A stretch of 64,000 nucleotides of DNA from an uncultured Rickettsiella sp. (GCA_947058615.1 CAMSHF010000006.1:43612-107611); one strand, 5' to 3'; shown: positions 20,361-28,952, counted from the stretch's first letter. Program-made: numbers and translations. Notes: generated from the sequence alone by a model not told the origin.

Positions 20361-21661
20361 AAATAGCAGTAGTAGGTTTATGGCATTTGGGTTGTGTAAC
20401 TGCTGCTTGCTTAGCAAAGTTTGGTCATACGGTGCTCGCCTTTGATGAGAATCCTCAGACAATTAGCAATTTAAAGTTAGGAATCCCCCCTCTCTATGAG
20501 CCTGGCTTGTCTGAACTTATCCATGAGGGAATAAAAAATAATCTATTAAACTTTATTAATATTCCTGATGCGTTAAAAGGTTTAGATATTATTTGGATAA
20601 CCTATGACACCTCTATCGATGATTTAGGCCAATCGAATGTAGATGAAATTAAAGAGCGATTAAAAAGGCTTTTTCCTTATTTTAATCATAATTCTTTAGT
20701 TATTATTTCATCACAGGTCCCTGTGGGAACTACTCAAGAATTAAAAAATATATTTCTTCGGGAAAACAGTGAAAAGAATATAGATTTTGTTTATTCTCCT
20801 GAAAATTTACGTTTAGGAAAGTCAATAGATCTCTTTTTACAACCCGATCGTATTGTTATGGGTATCCGGTCAGAACAAACCCAGCGAATTATAAAAAAAT
20901 TGTTAAAGCCGATAGCCGATAAAATACTTTGGATGTCAGTCGAATCCGCTGAAATGACAAAGCATGCTATTAATGCTTTTCTTTCCACCTCGATTGTGTT
21001 CATTAATGAATTAGCCGTACTTTGCGAATCCTTTGGTGCGGATGCGAACTCTGTGGCTCAAGGTTTAAAAACGGATATCAGAATAGGTCCAAATGCTTAT
21101 TTAACACCCGGCGGCGCATTTTCAGGAGGTACATTAGCGAGAGATGTTCATTATTTAAAACAAATGAGTGAAACTTGTAATTCAGAGAGCAATTTTTTTC
21201 AAACTATTTTGTTCAGTAATCTTCAGCATAAAAATTGGATAAAAAAAATAATAAATAAAACCCATTTAGAATTGAAAGGAAAAAAAGTGGCTATTCTAGG
21301 TTTAGCCTATAAGCCAGGAACGGATTCTTTAAGAAACTCCTCAGCGGTTGAGATTAGTCTCTGGCTTAAAAAACAAGGTTCAATCATACATGCGTACGAT
21401 CCTGCTATAAAAGAATTATCTGCTGAGCTAAAGAAAATTATATGTTTACAACCCGATCTAGAAAATACAGTTTATGGAGCGGATGCAATTATTATAGGCA
21501 CTGAATGTAAAGAATTTTTAAATATCCGAATAGAACAATTAGCTACAGAGTCGAAAATGCCTTATTTATTCGATGTAAGTGGCTTTTTAAGTAAGCAACT
21601 GGAAAATAGAGATTATATTAAATATTTTAGACTAGGATGTTTTAATGAGGTTATTAAATAA
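20357..21661 (+). CDS. UDP-glucose/GDP-mannose dehydrogenase family protein lacking the catalytic cysteine
   Basis: A 434-residue protein with the three-domain plan of nucleotide-sugar 6-dehydrogenases: Rossmann domain, central helices with Lys202 and Asn206 conserved (MTKHAINAFLSTSIVFINE), and C-terminal domain (KKVAILGLAYKPGTDSLRNS). Two hallmark features differ. The family's GxGxxG is GLWHLG (Trp9 for Gly), and the catalytic loop GFGGSCFPKDV reads AFSGGTLARDV, so Thr259 replaces the nucleophilic Cys and Arg the Lys. Classical two-step oxidation to a uronic acid is therefore unlikely. It may oxidise or epimerise another position, or bind only. It sits between a sugar epimerase and an SDR. 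Confidence 0.82.
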   Translation: MKIAVVGLWHLGCVTAACLAKFGHTVLAFDENPQTISNLKLGIPPLYEPGLSELIHEGIKNNLLNFINIPDALKGLDIIWITYDTSIDDLGQSNVDEIKERLKRLFPYFNHNSLVIISSQVPVGTTQELKNIFLRENSEKNIDFVYSPENLRLGKSIDLFLQPDRIVMGIRSEQTQRIIKKLLKPIADKILWMSVESAEMTKHAINAFLSTSIVFINELAVLCESFGADANSVAQGLKTDIRIGPNAYLTPGGAFSGGTLARDVHYLKQMSETCNSESNFFQTILFSNLQHKNWIKKIINKTHLELKGKKVAILGLAYKPGTDSLRNSSAVEISLWLKKQGSIIHAYDPAIKELSAELKKIICLQPDLENTVYGADAIIIGTECKEFLNIRIEQLATESKMPYLFDVSGFLSKQLENRDYIKYFRLGCFNEVIK

Positions 21662-22484
21662 AAAAGCAATTATTAGTGGAGCCAGTAAGGGTTTAGGAGC
21701 CGCTATTGCCAAAGCATATGTGAAAGAGGGCGCTCAAGTTGTGATTTGCGCAAGGAATAAAGACGCACTTTTTCAAAAACAGGCTGAATTACAAGCAATT
21801 GCGCCGATTAATAATAAAATCATTGCTCAACCTACGGATGTCGTTTCACTCGAGCAAGTGAATTCTTTAATCAAGACAGCTGAAAAAGAATGGGGCGGCT
21901 TAGATATTTTAGTAGCAAATGCAGGTATTTATGGGCCAAAAGGACCCTTAGAAAATCTTGATTGGCAAGCCTGGAGTGATGCCATCGATATTAATTTAAA
22001 AGGGACCGTTTTACAATGTCGGGCAGTTATTCCGCTGTTAAAAAAACAGAAAAAAGGGAAAATTATTATTTTATCAGGGGGTGGAGCAACTAAACCGATG
22101 CCTTATTTTAGTGCTTATGCGAGTTCAAAAGCAGGGATAGTACGTTTTTCAGAGACACTTGCTGAAGAATTAAAGAAATTTAATATTGACGTAATGTCAA
22201 TTTCGCCGGGGGCGCTGAACACTGGATTCTTAGATGAAGTTTTAAAAGCCGGTTCAGAAAATGTTGGACCTGATTTTTATCAGGCGGCGCTTAAACAGTC
22301 AAAATCTGGAGGAACTCCTTTAGAATTAGCGGCAGAATTAGCTGTTTATCTTGCTACAGAGGTAGCTAATGGAATTACTGGAAAATTAATAAGCGCGGTT
22401 TGGGATCGCTGGGATAATTTGCATGAATATTTTCCTAAAATTTCTAATTCTGATATTTTTACCTTGCGCCGAATTATTTCTTGA
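21645..22484 (+). CDS. Short-chain dehydrogenase/reductase
   Basis: A 279-residue classical SDR. GASKGLGAAIA is the glycine-rich cofactor motif, NAGIYG the structural motif, and Ser144, Tyr158 and Lys162 (YASSK) the catalytic triad. PGALNTGFLD follows in the usual place. It starts inside the last codons of the dehydrogenase-like gene, which points to coupled expression. In this setting it probably reduces or oxidises a keto position on a GDP-linked heptose or related sugar, but fatty-acid or other substrates cannot be excluded from sequence. Confidence 0.87.
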   Translation: MRLLNKKAIISGASKGLGAAIAKAYVKEGAQVVICARNKDALFQKQAELQAIAPINNKIIAQPTDVVSLEQVNSLIKTAEKEWGGLDILVANAGIYGPKGPLENLDWQAWSDAIDINLKGTVLQCRAVIPLLKKQKKGKIIILSGGGATKPMPYFSAYASSKAGIVRFSETLAEELKKFNIDVMSISPGALNTGFLDEVLKAGSENVGPDFYQAALKQSKSGGTPLELAAELAVYLATEVANGITGKLISAVWDRWDNLHEYFPKISNSDIFTLRRIIS

Positions 22485-22511
22485 AACTATCTTATTTGTC
22501 GAAAGAATATT

Positions 22512-23501
22512 ATGAATGTTGCTATTATTGGGTGTGGATTAATTGGAAATAAGCGTGCTGAAAATCTAAAAGGTGGAAATTTATTGTATTGCGTAGATAT
22601 CGATTTTCATAGAGCACAAGCATTGGCTAATAAAATATCAGGCTGTCAACCTTTTTCGAATTGGCAAGAGATTATAACCCAATCCAATATAGATATTGTT
22701 ATTATTGCTACTATCCATGAGAGCTTAAATAAAATTTGTTTAGCAGCCATGGAAGCTGGAAAGAATGTTTTAATTGAAAAACCTGCTGCAAGATCCAGTA
22801 AGGAACTGGAGTCAATTTTAGGTAAAATAAAAAAATTTAATGTAATTGTGAAAGTTGGGTTTAATCATCGTTATCACAAAGCGCTAATAAAAGCTAAGCA
22901 AATAGTTTTAGCGGGAGGGATTGGTGAGCTTATGTTTATTAGAGGTCGATATGGACATGGAGGAAGGCTTGGATATGAAAAGGAATGGCGTTCTAATCCT
23001 CAATTATCCGGTGGCGGCGAATTGATAGATAAGGGGATGCATTTAATCGATCTTTCGCGTTGGTTTTTAGGAGATTTTACAGAAATAATGGGGTTTGCAC
23101 ATACTTATTATTGGGATAGGCCTGTAGATGATAATGGATTTATTTTATTGAAAACAGCAAATAAGCAAATGGCTTTTCTTCATGCAAGCTGTACCGAGTG
23201 GAAAAATTTATTTTCATTTGAAATTTATGGTAAAAAAGGGAAGTTAGAAGTTCAAGGTTTAGGTGGAAGTTATGGAGTTGAGCGTTTAAGTTATTTTAAG
23301 ATGTTACCCGAAATGGGACCCCCTGAAACAAGTATTTGGGAATATCCTATGGATGACGATTCTTGGCAATTAGAATTTACGTCATTATTGGAAGATATTC
23401 AGCATCAACGTCCAGCTAATCCTGGATTGAAAGATGCCCATGCTGCTTTAAAAATAGTAGAAAAAATAGCCGAAGGATCGGGTTATGCTTATCACACGTA
23501 G
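22512..23501 (+). CDS. Gfo/Idh/MocA family oxidoreductase
   Basis: A 329-residue NAD(P)-dependent oxidoreductase. GCGLIGNKRAENL is the Rossmann motif and LIEKPAARS is the EKP motif carrying the catalytic Lys. The substrate-domain helix GGGELIDKGMHLIDLSRWFLG contains the Asp/His pair that positions the sugar. Many members act on nucleotide sugars or inositols in polysaccharide synthesis. Its stop overlaps the start of the hddA-like kinase by 17 bases. Together with the SDR and the odd dehydrogenase it suggests that the heptose is altered by oxidation and reduction. Confidence 0.87.
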   Translation: MNVAIIGCGLIGNKRAENLKGGNLLYCVDIDFHRAQALANKISGCQPFSNWQEIITQSNIDIVIIATIHESLNKICLAAMEAGKNVLIEKPAARSSKELESILGKIKKFNVIVKVGFNHRYHKALIKAKQIVLAGGIGELMFIRGRYGHGGRLGYEKEWRSNPQLSGGGELIDKGMHLIDLSRWFLGDFTEIMGFAHTYYWDRPVDDNGFILLKTANKQMAFLHASCTEWKNLFSFEIYGKKGKLEVQGLGGSYGVERLSYFKMLPEMGPPETSIWEYPMDDDSWQLEFTSLLEDIQHQRPANPGLKDAHAALKIVEKIAEGSGYAYHT

Positions 23502-24468
23502 TCCATTGCGAATTTCTCTTGGCGGTGGCGGAACCGATTTACCTTCTTATTATCAAGAGCACAAAGGATTTTTGATTGCAGCCGCAATCGATAAGTATGT
23601 TTATATTACTTCGCATCAAACTTTTGTTGAGGAGTTAATTATTAAGTATTCTAATTTAGAAAAAGTAAGTGATGTTAACGCTATTCAACACCCCATTATT
23701 CGTGAATCGTTAAAATTTCTTGAGATTGAAGCCTCTCATTTAGAGATTTCGAGTATGGCTGATATTCCAGCAGGTACCGGGTTGGGTTCATCGGGTAGTT
23801 TTACTACATCGCTTTTAAAAAATCTTCATGCATTTAAAAAAAATTTAGTTCACCCTCAAGATTTAGCTGAGCAAGCCTGCTATATTGAATTAGAGTGCCT
23901 AGCTGAACCTATCGGAAAACAAGATCAATACATATCGGCTTATGGCGGTTTAACCTGTTTTGAGTTTTTATCCGAAGGTAAAGTTAATGCTTATCCATTA
24001 AAAATAACAACCGATACACTTTTTCAACTCGAAGATAACTTATTACTTTTTTTTACTGGTTATTCTCGTTCTGCATCGATTATTCTTAGAGAGCAGAATG
24101 AAAAAAGCAAAAATAAAGATCGAGTAATGACCGATCATCTTCATTTTATTAAAGCGTTAGCGGTATCTAGTAAAATGGCTTTAGAAGCAGGGGATTTACT
24201 TGAATTTTCTAGGTTGATGAACCTACATTGGGAGCATAAACAGGTTCGATCCAAAAAAATGAGTAATGAAAAAATTACGCAATGGTATGAATTAGCGTTA
24301 AATAATGGGGCATTAGGTGGAAAATTAATTGGAGCAGGCGGGGGGGGGTTTTTAATGTTTTTTGCCCAAGATAAATTATTATTACGGCGGGCTATGCGCG
24401 AAGCAGGTTTGCAGGAAGTAAGATTTCGTTTTGATTTCGAAGGGACTAAATTAATAGCTCAATCTTAA
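23485..24468 (+). CDS. hddA: D-glycero-alpha-D-manno-heptose 7-phosphate kinase (GHMP kinase)
   Basis: A 327-residue GHMP kinase opening MLITRSPLRISLGGGGTDLPSYY, the recognised start of HddA. The ATP motif PAGTGLGSSGSFTTSLL lies at about 91-107, and GKLIGAGGGGFLMFF is the third GHMP motif. HddA phosphorylates heptose 7-phosphate at C1 in the GDP-heptose route. It is followed after one base by hddC, and gmhA lies two genes on. A run of nine G (24350-24358) encodes part of GAGGGGF, a possible slippage site. The assignment to heptose rests on family resemblance and neighbours; fucose- and other sugar-kinases share the fold. Confidence 0.87.
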   Translation: MLITRSPLRISLGGGGTDLPSYYQEHKGFLIAAAIDKYVYITSHQTFVEELIIKYSNLEKVSDVNAIQHPIIRESLKFLEIEASHLEISSMADIPAGTGLGSSGSFTTSLLKNLHAFKKNLVHPQDLAEQACYIELECLAEPIGKQDQYISAYGGLTCFEFLSEGKVNAYPLKITTDTLFQLEDNLLLFFTGYSRSASIILREQNEKSKNKDRVMTDHLHFIKALAVSSKMALEAGDLLEFSRLMNLHWEHKQVRSKKMSNEKITQWYELALNNGALGGKLIGAGGGGFLMFFAQDKLLLRRAMREAGLQEVRFRFDFEGTKLIAQS

Positions 24469-24469
24469 A

Positions 24470-25180
24470 GTGGATAAATTATTTCCAATAGTTATTTTAG
24501 CAGGAGGTCTAGCGAGTCGTTTAGGCTTATTGTCCGAATCTATACCAAAATCTTTGATCTTAATAGATGAAGAACCTTTCATTGCGCATCAACTCCATTT
24601 ATTAAAAAATCAAGGTTTTGAAAAAGTGATTTTATGTATCGGTTATTTAGGTGATTTAATTCAGAACTATGTAAAAAATGGTAAACAATTTGGCTTATCT
24701 GTCACTTATTCCAAGGATGGTGACAAACTATTAGGAACAGCAGGCGCTTTATATAAAGCTTCCTTATTATTAGATGAAGATTTTTTTGTTTTATATGGCG
24801 ATAGTTATTTAATGATTGACTATAAAGCCACTCAGGAAGCTTTTGAAAAGCAAAATAAACCGGCCTTAATGACAATTTTTAAAAATCATGATGAGGGAGA
24901 TAGTAGCAATATCGAATTTAATAATCATCATATTATTAAATATGATAAAAAAAATAAAACAAAAAAAATGAATTATATCGATTTCGGTTTATCACTATTT
25001 AAAAAAGATATTTTTTCAGATAAAGATTACTTGACCGATTTAAGTGAGCTTTATCAGAGACTCATCGTCAAAAATCTTTTAGCAAGTTATGAGGTTTTCC
25101 AAAAATTTTATGAAATAGGTTCAATTAAAGGTCTTAATGAATTTAAACGATTCATTAAACAGAGGGATATACGTTCATGA
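24470..25180 (+). CDS. hddC: Heptose 1-phosphate guanylyltransferase-type nucleotidyltransferase
   Basis: A 236-residue sugar-phosphate nucleotidyltransferase. VILAGGLASRLGLLSESIPKSLI is the nucleotide-binding loop and signature Lys, and FFVLYGDSYLMID carries the metal-binding Asp. HddC joins GMP to D-glycero-alpha-D-manno-heptose 1-phosphate, giving GDP-heptose. It starts at GTG 24470, one base after hddA, and overlaps the methyltransferase by ATGA. No gmhB phosphatase is present in the window, so the 7-phosphate must be removed elsewhere. Nucleotide specificity (G versus C or dT) is inferred from context. Confidence 0.83.
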   Translation: MDKLFPIVILAGGLASRLGLLSESIPKSLILIDEEPFIAHQLHLLKNQGFEKVILCIGYLGDLIQNYVKNGKQFGLSVTYSKDGDKLLGTAGALYKASLLLDEDFFVLYGDSYLMIDYKATQEAFEKQNKPALMTIFKNHDEGDSSNIEFNNHHIIKYDKKNKTKKMNYIDFGLSLFKKDIFSDKDYLTDLSELYQRLIVKNLLASYEVFQKFYEIGSIKGLNEFKRFIKQRDIRS

Positions 25181-25899
25181 TCAGTAAAAAATGGCCAAAA
25201 AATTTTCCAAAATTAACTGAGGAACAAGAAAGGATTAATAATGATTTTGTGCATTATTGGCATACCATTTTGCCTAAATATTCCATCATAGAAAATTTTA
25301 ATAACACTTATGTTATTAAAAATAAGCCGTTTAACTTTATTAAAACCTTAGAAATTGGAGCAGGATTAGGCGAGCATCTTTTTTACGAAACTTTATCTTA
25401 TGAGCAACGTAAAAATTATGTAGCTTTGGAGTTACGTGAAAATATGGCAGAAGCAATAAAAAATAATCATTCTGATATAACTGTCTTAATAGGGGATTGT
25501 CAGAAACAAATTCAAGCCCAAGATAATGAGTTTGATAGAATTTTAGCGATACATGTATTAGAGCATTTAACTAATTTACCTGAAGCGGTTAAAGAAATTT
25601 ATCGTGTATGTCATAAACAGAATGGAGTCTTCTCTGTAGTTATTCCTTGTGAGGGAGGGATTGCCTATTCACTGGCAAGAAAAATTTCTGCGCAAAGAAT
25701 TTTTGAAAAAAGGTATAAGCAATCTTATAAATGGTTTATAGCGCGAGAACATGTTAATGTACCAACGGAAATTTTAGAGGAGATTACACCTTATTTTAAG
25801 TTAGAATCCAAAGAATTTTTCCCATTTAAATTTTTACCATTTATTGGGTGTAATCTTTGTATCGGACTTACTTTTAAACCAAGAAAAAAATTGATTTAG
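25177..25899 (+). CDS. Class I SAM-dependent methyltransferase
   Basis: A 240-residue methyltransferase_11-type protein. TLEIGAGLGEHLFYE is the SAM-binding motif I, then DRILAIHVLEHLTNLPEAVKEIYRV is motif post-II with the HVLEHL signature. It is probably an O-methyltransferase for a sugar in the heptose cluster. The start ATG overlaps the hddC stop. A 63-base gap separates it from the gmhA-like gene. Target sugar and position are unknown. Confidence 0.82.
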   Translation: MISKKWPKNFPKLTEEQERINNDFVHYWHTILPKYSIIENFNNTYVIKNKPFNFIKTLEIGAGLGEHLFYETLSYEQRKNYVALELRENMAEAIKNNHSDITVLIGDCQKQIQAQDNEFDRILAIHVLEHLTNLPEAVKEIYRVCHKQNGVFSVVIPCEGGIAYSLARKISAQRIFEKRYKQSYKWFIAREHVNVPTEILEEITPYFKLESKEFFPFKFLPFIGCNLCIGLTFKPRKKLI

Positions 25900-25962
25900 G
25901 AGTTTTCTCAGGAATTTATCCTAAGCAAGGCGCTGCGCTTGAAAGCTTAGCTTTTCTCTTTA

Positions 25963-26577
25963 ATGAAAATGGATTTTAATGTGTTTTCAGAAAAATTTCT
26001 TACCGAAACGAAACTTATTATCGATAATTTAAATTTAAAATATATTGAGCGAATAGTTGAATTATTATTAGCGCTAAGACAAATGAAAGGACGTCTCTTT
26101 TTTTTAGGTGTAGGAGGGAGTGCAGCCAACGCTTCACATGCGGTTAACGATTTTAGAAAAATCGTCGGCATCGAAGCTTATTCACCGACAGATAATATGG
26201 CTGAGCTAACGGCGCGTACTAATGATGAGGGTTGGAAAACGGTATTTTCAAGCTGGTTGGCCGCAAGTCATCTGTCCGAAAAAGATATGTTATTTGTTTT
26301 ATCTGTAGGTGGCGGCGATTTTAAAAAAAATATTAGTCCTAATCTTATTACGGCTTTAGATTATGGGAAAAAACAAGGTTCTAAAATAGTGGGTATATTG
26401 GGTAGGGATGGCGGTTATACAGCAAAACTTGCAGATGCCTATGTATTAATTCCTACGGTCAATGTTGAACATATTACTCCGCACGCTGAAGCTTTCCAAG
26501 CAGTGATATGGCATTTAATGGTGACGCATCCTAAATTAAAACTCGTCACTACAAAATGGGAGTCGGTTGTTGTCTAA
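25963..26577 (+). CDS. GmhA-like sugar isomerase (SIS domain)
   Basis: A 204-residue SIS-domain protein. FFLGVGGSAANASHAVNDF is the phosphosugar loop, and HITPHAEAFQAVIWH the C-terminal metal-binding helix. In GmhA the active site uses His61, Glu65, Gln172 and His180; by alignment the equivalents here are His59, Asp63, Glu176 and His184, so two are changed conservatively. GmhA converts sedoheptulose 7-phosphate to D-glycero-D-manno-heptose 7-phosphate. The adjacent transaldolase, hddA and hddC support this role. A second ATG at 25969 is possible. Confidence 0.78.
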   Translation: MKMDFNVFSEKFLTETKLIIDNLNLKYIERIVELLLALRQMKGRLFFLGVGGSAANASHAVNDFRKIVGIEAYSPTDNMAELTARTNDEGWKTVFSSWLAASHLSEKDMLFVLSVGGGDFKKNISPNLITALDYGKKQGSKIVGILGRDGGYTAKLADAYVLIPTVNVEHITPHAEAFQAVIWHLMVTHPKLKLVTTKWESVVV

Positions 26578-26692
26578 TAGTGGATCCTAATTACCTACTT
26601 ATCTTTTTTTTTGTATGTAAAATATTTTTACGTCTTTTATCGCTTAAGATATTTCAAGATTTTTTATATTTTTTGCTTGAGGAGTGGATCGG

Positions 26693-27406
26693 ATGAAGCT
26701 TAAAGATTTAACTATTAAGTTATTTGCTGACGGGGCAGATATAGTAACGATGTTGGATTTATATAAAAATCCTTTGATTAAAGGTTTTACAACTAATCCC
26801 AGTTTAATGAAGAAATCAGGTATTACGGATTATCGAAAGTTTGCGATAGAGATTTTACAAATGATACCTGATCGGCCGATTTCATTTGAAGTTTTTTCAG
26901 ATGAACTTCCTGAAATGAAACGTCAAGCCTTGGCTATCAATGCATGGGCAGAGAATGTCTATGTTAAAATTCCAATTACCGATAGCAAGGGTAAAACTAC
27001 TTTCACGTTAATTGAAGACCTTGCTCAACGAGGTGTTAAGCAGAACGTAACGGCATTGACAACATTAGAGCAAGTAGCACAGGTTAGTCGGTCATTAGGA
27101 ACGGATACACAGGCGTATATTTCTGTATTTGCCGGTCGAATTGCAGATACCGGTATTGATCCAGTCCCTTTAATGGCTAAAGCAGTCGAGCTTTTAAAAG
27201 ATAAGCCTAATCAAGCGTTAATTTGGGCAAGTCCAAGAGAAGTGCTCAATATTATTCAGGCCGAAAATGTGCATTGTCATATTATAACCTTGACAAATGA
27301 AATTTTTAGAAAATTAGATTGGATCGGCAGAGATTTAAATGAAGTATCATTGGCAACAGTGAAAATGTTTAGAGAGGATGCGCTAGAGGCTGAGTTTGTA
27401 TTATAA
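26693..27406 (+). CDS. Transaldolase-family protein (TalC/FSA type)
   Basis: A 237-residue class I aldolase of the small transaldolase/fructose-6-phosphate aldolase group. Schiff-base Lys92 lies in VYVKIPIT, and FADGAD, TTNPSL and NVTALTT hold the expected acidic and Asn residues. The C-terminal IWASPREV is conserved. An upstream GTG (26684) lies inside the ribosome site AGGAG, so the ATG at 26693 is chosen. It may make sedoheptulose 7-phosphate for the heptose pathway from fructose 6-phosphate and erythrose 4-phosphate, which would explain its place in a glycan operon. A housekeeping pentose-phosphate role is the alternative. Confidence 0.83.
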   Translation: MKLKDLTIKLFADGADIVTMLDLYKNPLIKGFTTNPSLMKKSGITDYRKFAIEILQMIPDRPISFEVFSDELPEMKRQALAINAWAENVYVKIPITDSKGKTTFTLIEDLAQRGVKQNVTALTTLEQVAQVSRSLGTDTQAYISVFAGRIADTGIDPVPLMAKAVELLKDKPNQALIWASPREVLNIIQAENVHCHIITLTNEIFRKLDWIGRDLNEVSLATVKMFREDALEAEFVL

Positions 27407-27415
27407 AAAAATGCG

Positions 27416-28471
27416 ATGTTAAAAATCCTTGCTTTTTTATCTGCAGGAGTTAGTTTCTGTATTACTCTATTCGGTGTTTTTTTATTACGACCCTTGGCTT
27501 TACGTCTCCGTTTAATTGATACCCCTGACATCCGAAAGCAACATCAAGGAAACATTCCCTTAATTGGCGGTTTAGCAATGCTCATGGGCTTATTAGTCGG
27601 TTTATTAACGTTGCCTATTTCTCTGCAATATTATCGTAGTTTTATTGCCGGATCGGCTTTATTGGTTTTGGTTGGATTGTTCGATGACTTTCGAGAATTA
27701 TCGCCAAAAAGCCGTTTTTTCGCTCAGATTGTTGCCGTTTTATTAATGATTTTTTGGGGGAAAGTTCGTATCACGCATCTCGGTAATCTCATTTTTTTTA
27801 AAGATATTTATTTAGGTCCTCTTAGCAGTCTAATCGTTACCTTGATCGCCGGATTAGGAATAATTAATACGATTAATATGATCGATGGCGTGGATGGTTT
27901 GGCTGGAACGTTAGTTTTAGTGGAATTAATTTTACTCATTTATAGTGCAGTTATGATACAGCATTTTTCAGCGGCTGCGATATTACTTTTATTAGCCGCC
28001 AGTGTATTGGGTTTTCTCTGGTTTAATTTTCCCTTACCTGGGTGCCACCCAGCTGAAATATTTATGGGTGATGCGGGAAGCATGTTACTGGGGTTTGGTT
28101 TAGTGTGGTTTTTAATTGAACTTTCCCAAAGTCATTTTCTGGTGGTAACACCTGTGGCAATGTTATGGATCATGTCAGTGCCTTTATTTGATGCCACTGC
28201 AGTCATGCTTTATCGGTTAATAAAAAAACAATCCGTTATATTTTCAGATAGACAGCATGGTCATCATTTATTATTAGCGTTAAATTTTTCACCTTTACAA
28301 ATTAATCTAATTTTTGGCAGTATAAATTTTGTATTAGGCATGCTTGGCTTGAGCGCTTTTTATTTTCACTTTAATGAAAGTATGATGTTTATCAGTTTTT
28401 TAATACTTTTTATTCTCTATTTTTTTGTTGTCAATTATTGTCGCAATTTGTTAATAAAAAAATCAGAGTAG
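27416..28471 (+). CDS. Undecaprenyl-phosphate sugar-1-phosphate transferase, WecA/MraY family
   Basis: A 351-residue protein with about 10-11 membrane spans. Conserved cytoplasmic loops are visible: VGLFDDFRELSPKSRF (Asp pair), NTINMIDGVDGLAG and FMGDAGSMLLG, followed by the HGHHLLL histidine motif. WecA-type enzymes start O-chain synthesis by placing GlcNAc-1-phosphate or a similar unit on undecaprenyl phosphate. MraY is excluded because the MraY-specific pattern is absent and the gene lies in a polysaccharide operon. It ends the rightward operon that begins at 16208. Confidence 0.88.
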   Translation: MLKILAFLSAGVSFCITLFGVFLLRPLALRLRLIDTPDIRKQHQGNIPLIGGLAMLMGLLVGLLTLPISLQYYRSFIAGSALLVLVGLFDDFRELSPKSRFFAQIVAVLLMIFWGKVRITHLGNLIFFKDIYLGPLSSLIVTLIAGLGIINTINMIDGVDGLAGTLVLVELILLIYSAVMIQHFSAAAILLLLAASVLGFLWFNFPLPGCHPAEIFMGDAGSMLLGFGLVWFLIELSQSHFLVVTPVAMLWIMSVPLFDATAVMLYRLIKKQSVIFSDRQHGHHLLLALNFSPLQINLIFGSINFVLGMLGLSAFYFHFNESMMFISFLILFILYFFVVNYCRNLLIKKSE

Positions 28472-28512
28472 TTTATTTTTTGTTCGTTTGCCTACTCAAA
28501 TTTAAAAAACAC

Positions 28513-28539
28513 TTGCTTTCTTTCTCAATTATGTATAAA
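28513..28539 (+). promoter_or_regulatory. Possible promoter of the lipoprotein/MNIO operon
   Basis: TTGCTT at 28513-28518 and TATAAA at 28534-28539 are 15 bases apart, a short spacer, about 107 bases before the lipoprotein ATG. A short inverted repeat TATAG-N7-CTATA near 28562-28578 lies in the leader and could be an operator. This is motif evidence only. Confidence 0.3.
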
Positions 28540-28646
28540 AACTAAGTGTCACTCGATGTTCTATAGTGCCATGCTATAAGCAGTCGGTTCCATGAGTGAT
28601 ATAGAAAAATTTTTCTTATCCATTTTTTTACAGAGGATAGATGATC

Positions 28647-28898
28647 ATGATCATGAAAAAGTCAGGTTTAGTTATTGCTGCAGCGGCAGCAGCTATATTA
28701 TTATCTGGTTGTGCAACTGGTGCACGTAACATGCCAGAGAATACACCAATCTGTGAAACACCTTGCATGCCTCCATGTAATACATGTAAATGTATGAGCC
28801 GATGCAAGCAAGTATGTCCTCCAAAATGCAAAAGATCTCACCGCCATCATCGTCGTTGCAGAACCGCTGAAAATGCAACGAGCGAAATGAATGGATAA
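28647..28898 (+). CDS. Cys-rich small lipoprotein, candidate RiPP metallophore precursor
   Basis: From the ATG at 28647 the protein is 83 residues; the ribosome site AGAGGA (28632-28637) is nine bases upstream, and ATGs at 28641 and 28653 are alternatives. Residues 1-22 are a classical lipoprotein signal (MIMKKSG, Ala-rich core, lipobox LSGC with Cys22). The mature part has nine further cysteines at 36, 40, 44, 47, 49, 53, 57, 61 and 71, mostly four residues apart, then the basic, His-rich stretch KRSHRHHRRC. It precedes an MNIO enzyme and a DUF2063 protein, the pair that modifies bufferin and HvfA-type precursors into copper-binding peptides. No EGKCG repeat is present, so it does not match HvfA. 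The precursor role is inferred from context. Confidence 0.75.
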   Translation: MIMKKSGLVIAAAAAAILLSGCATGARNMPENTPICETPCMPPCNTCKCMSRCKQVCPPKCKRSHRHHRRCRTAENATSEMNG

Positions 28899-28952
28899 CA
28901 ATTATTCGCAGTAGGTTAATGGCTGTTCATTAGCCGTAAGACTGTGTACAAT

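Noticed and set aside
28628..28901. Minus-strand ORFs antisense to the Cys-rich lipoprotein
   Set aside because: The plus frame has a lipobox, a ribosome site and a terminator; the antisense frames only mirror its codon pattern.
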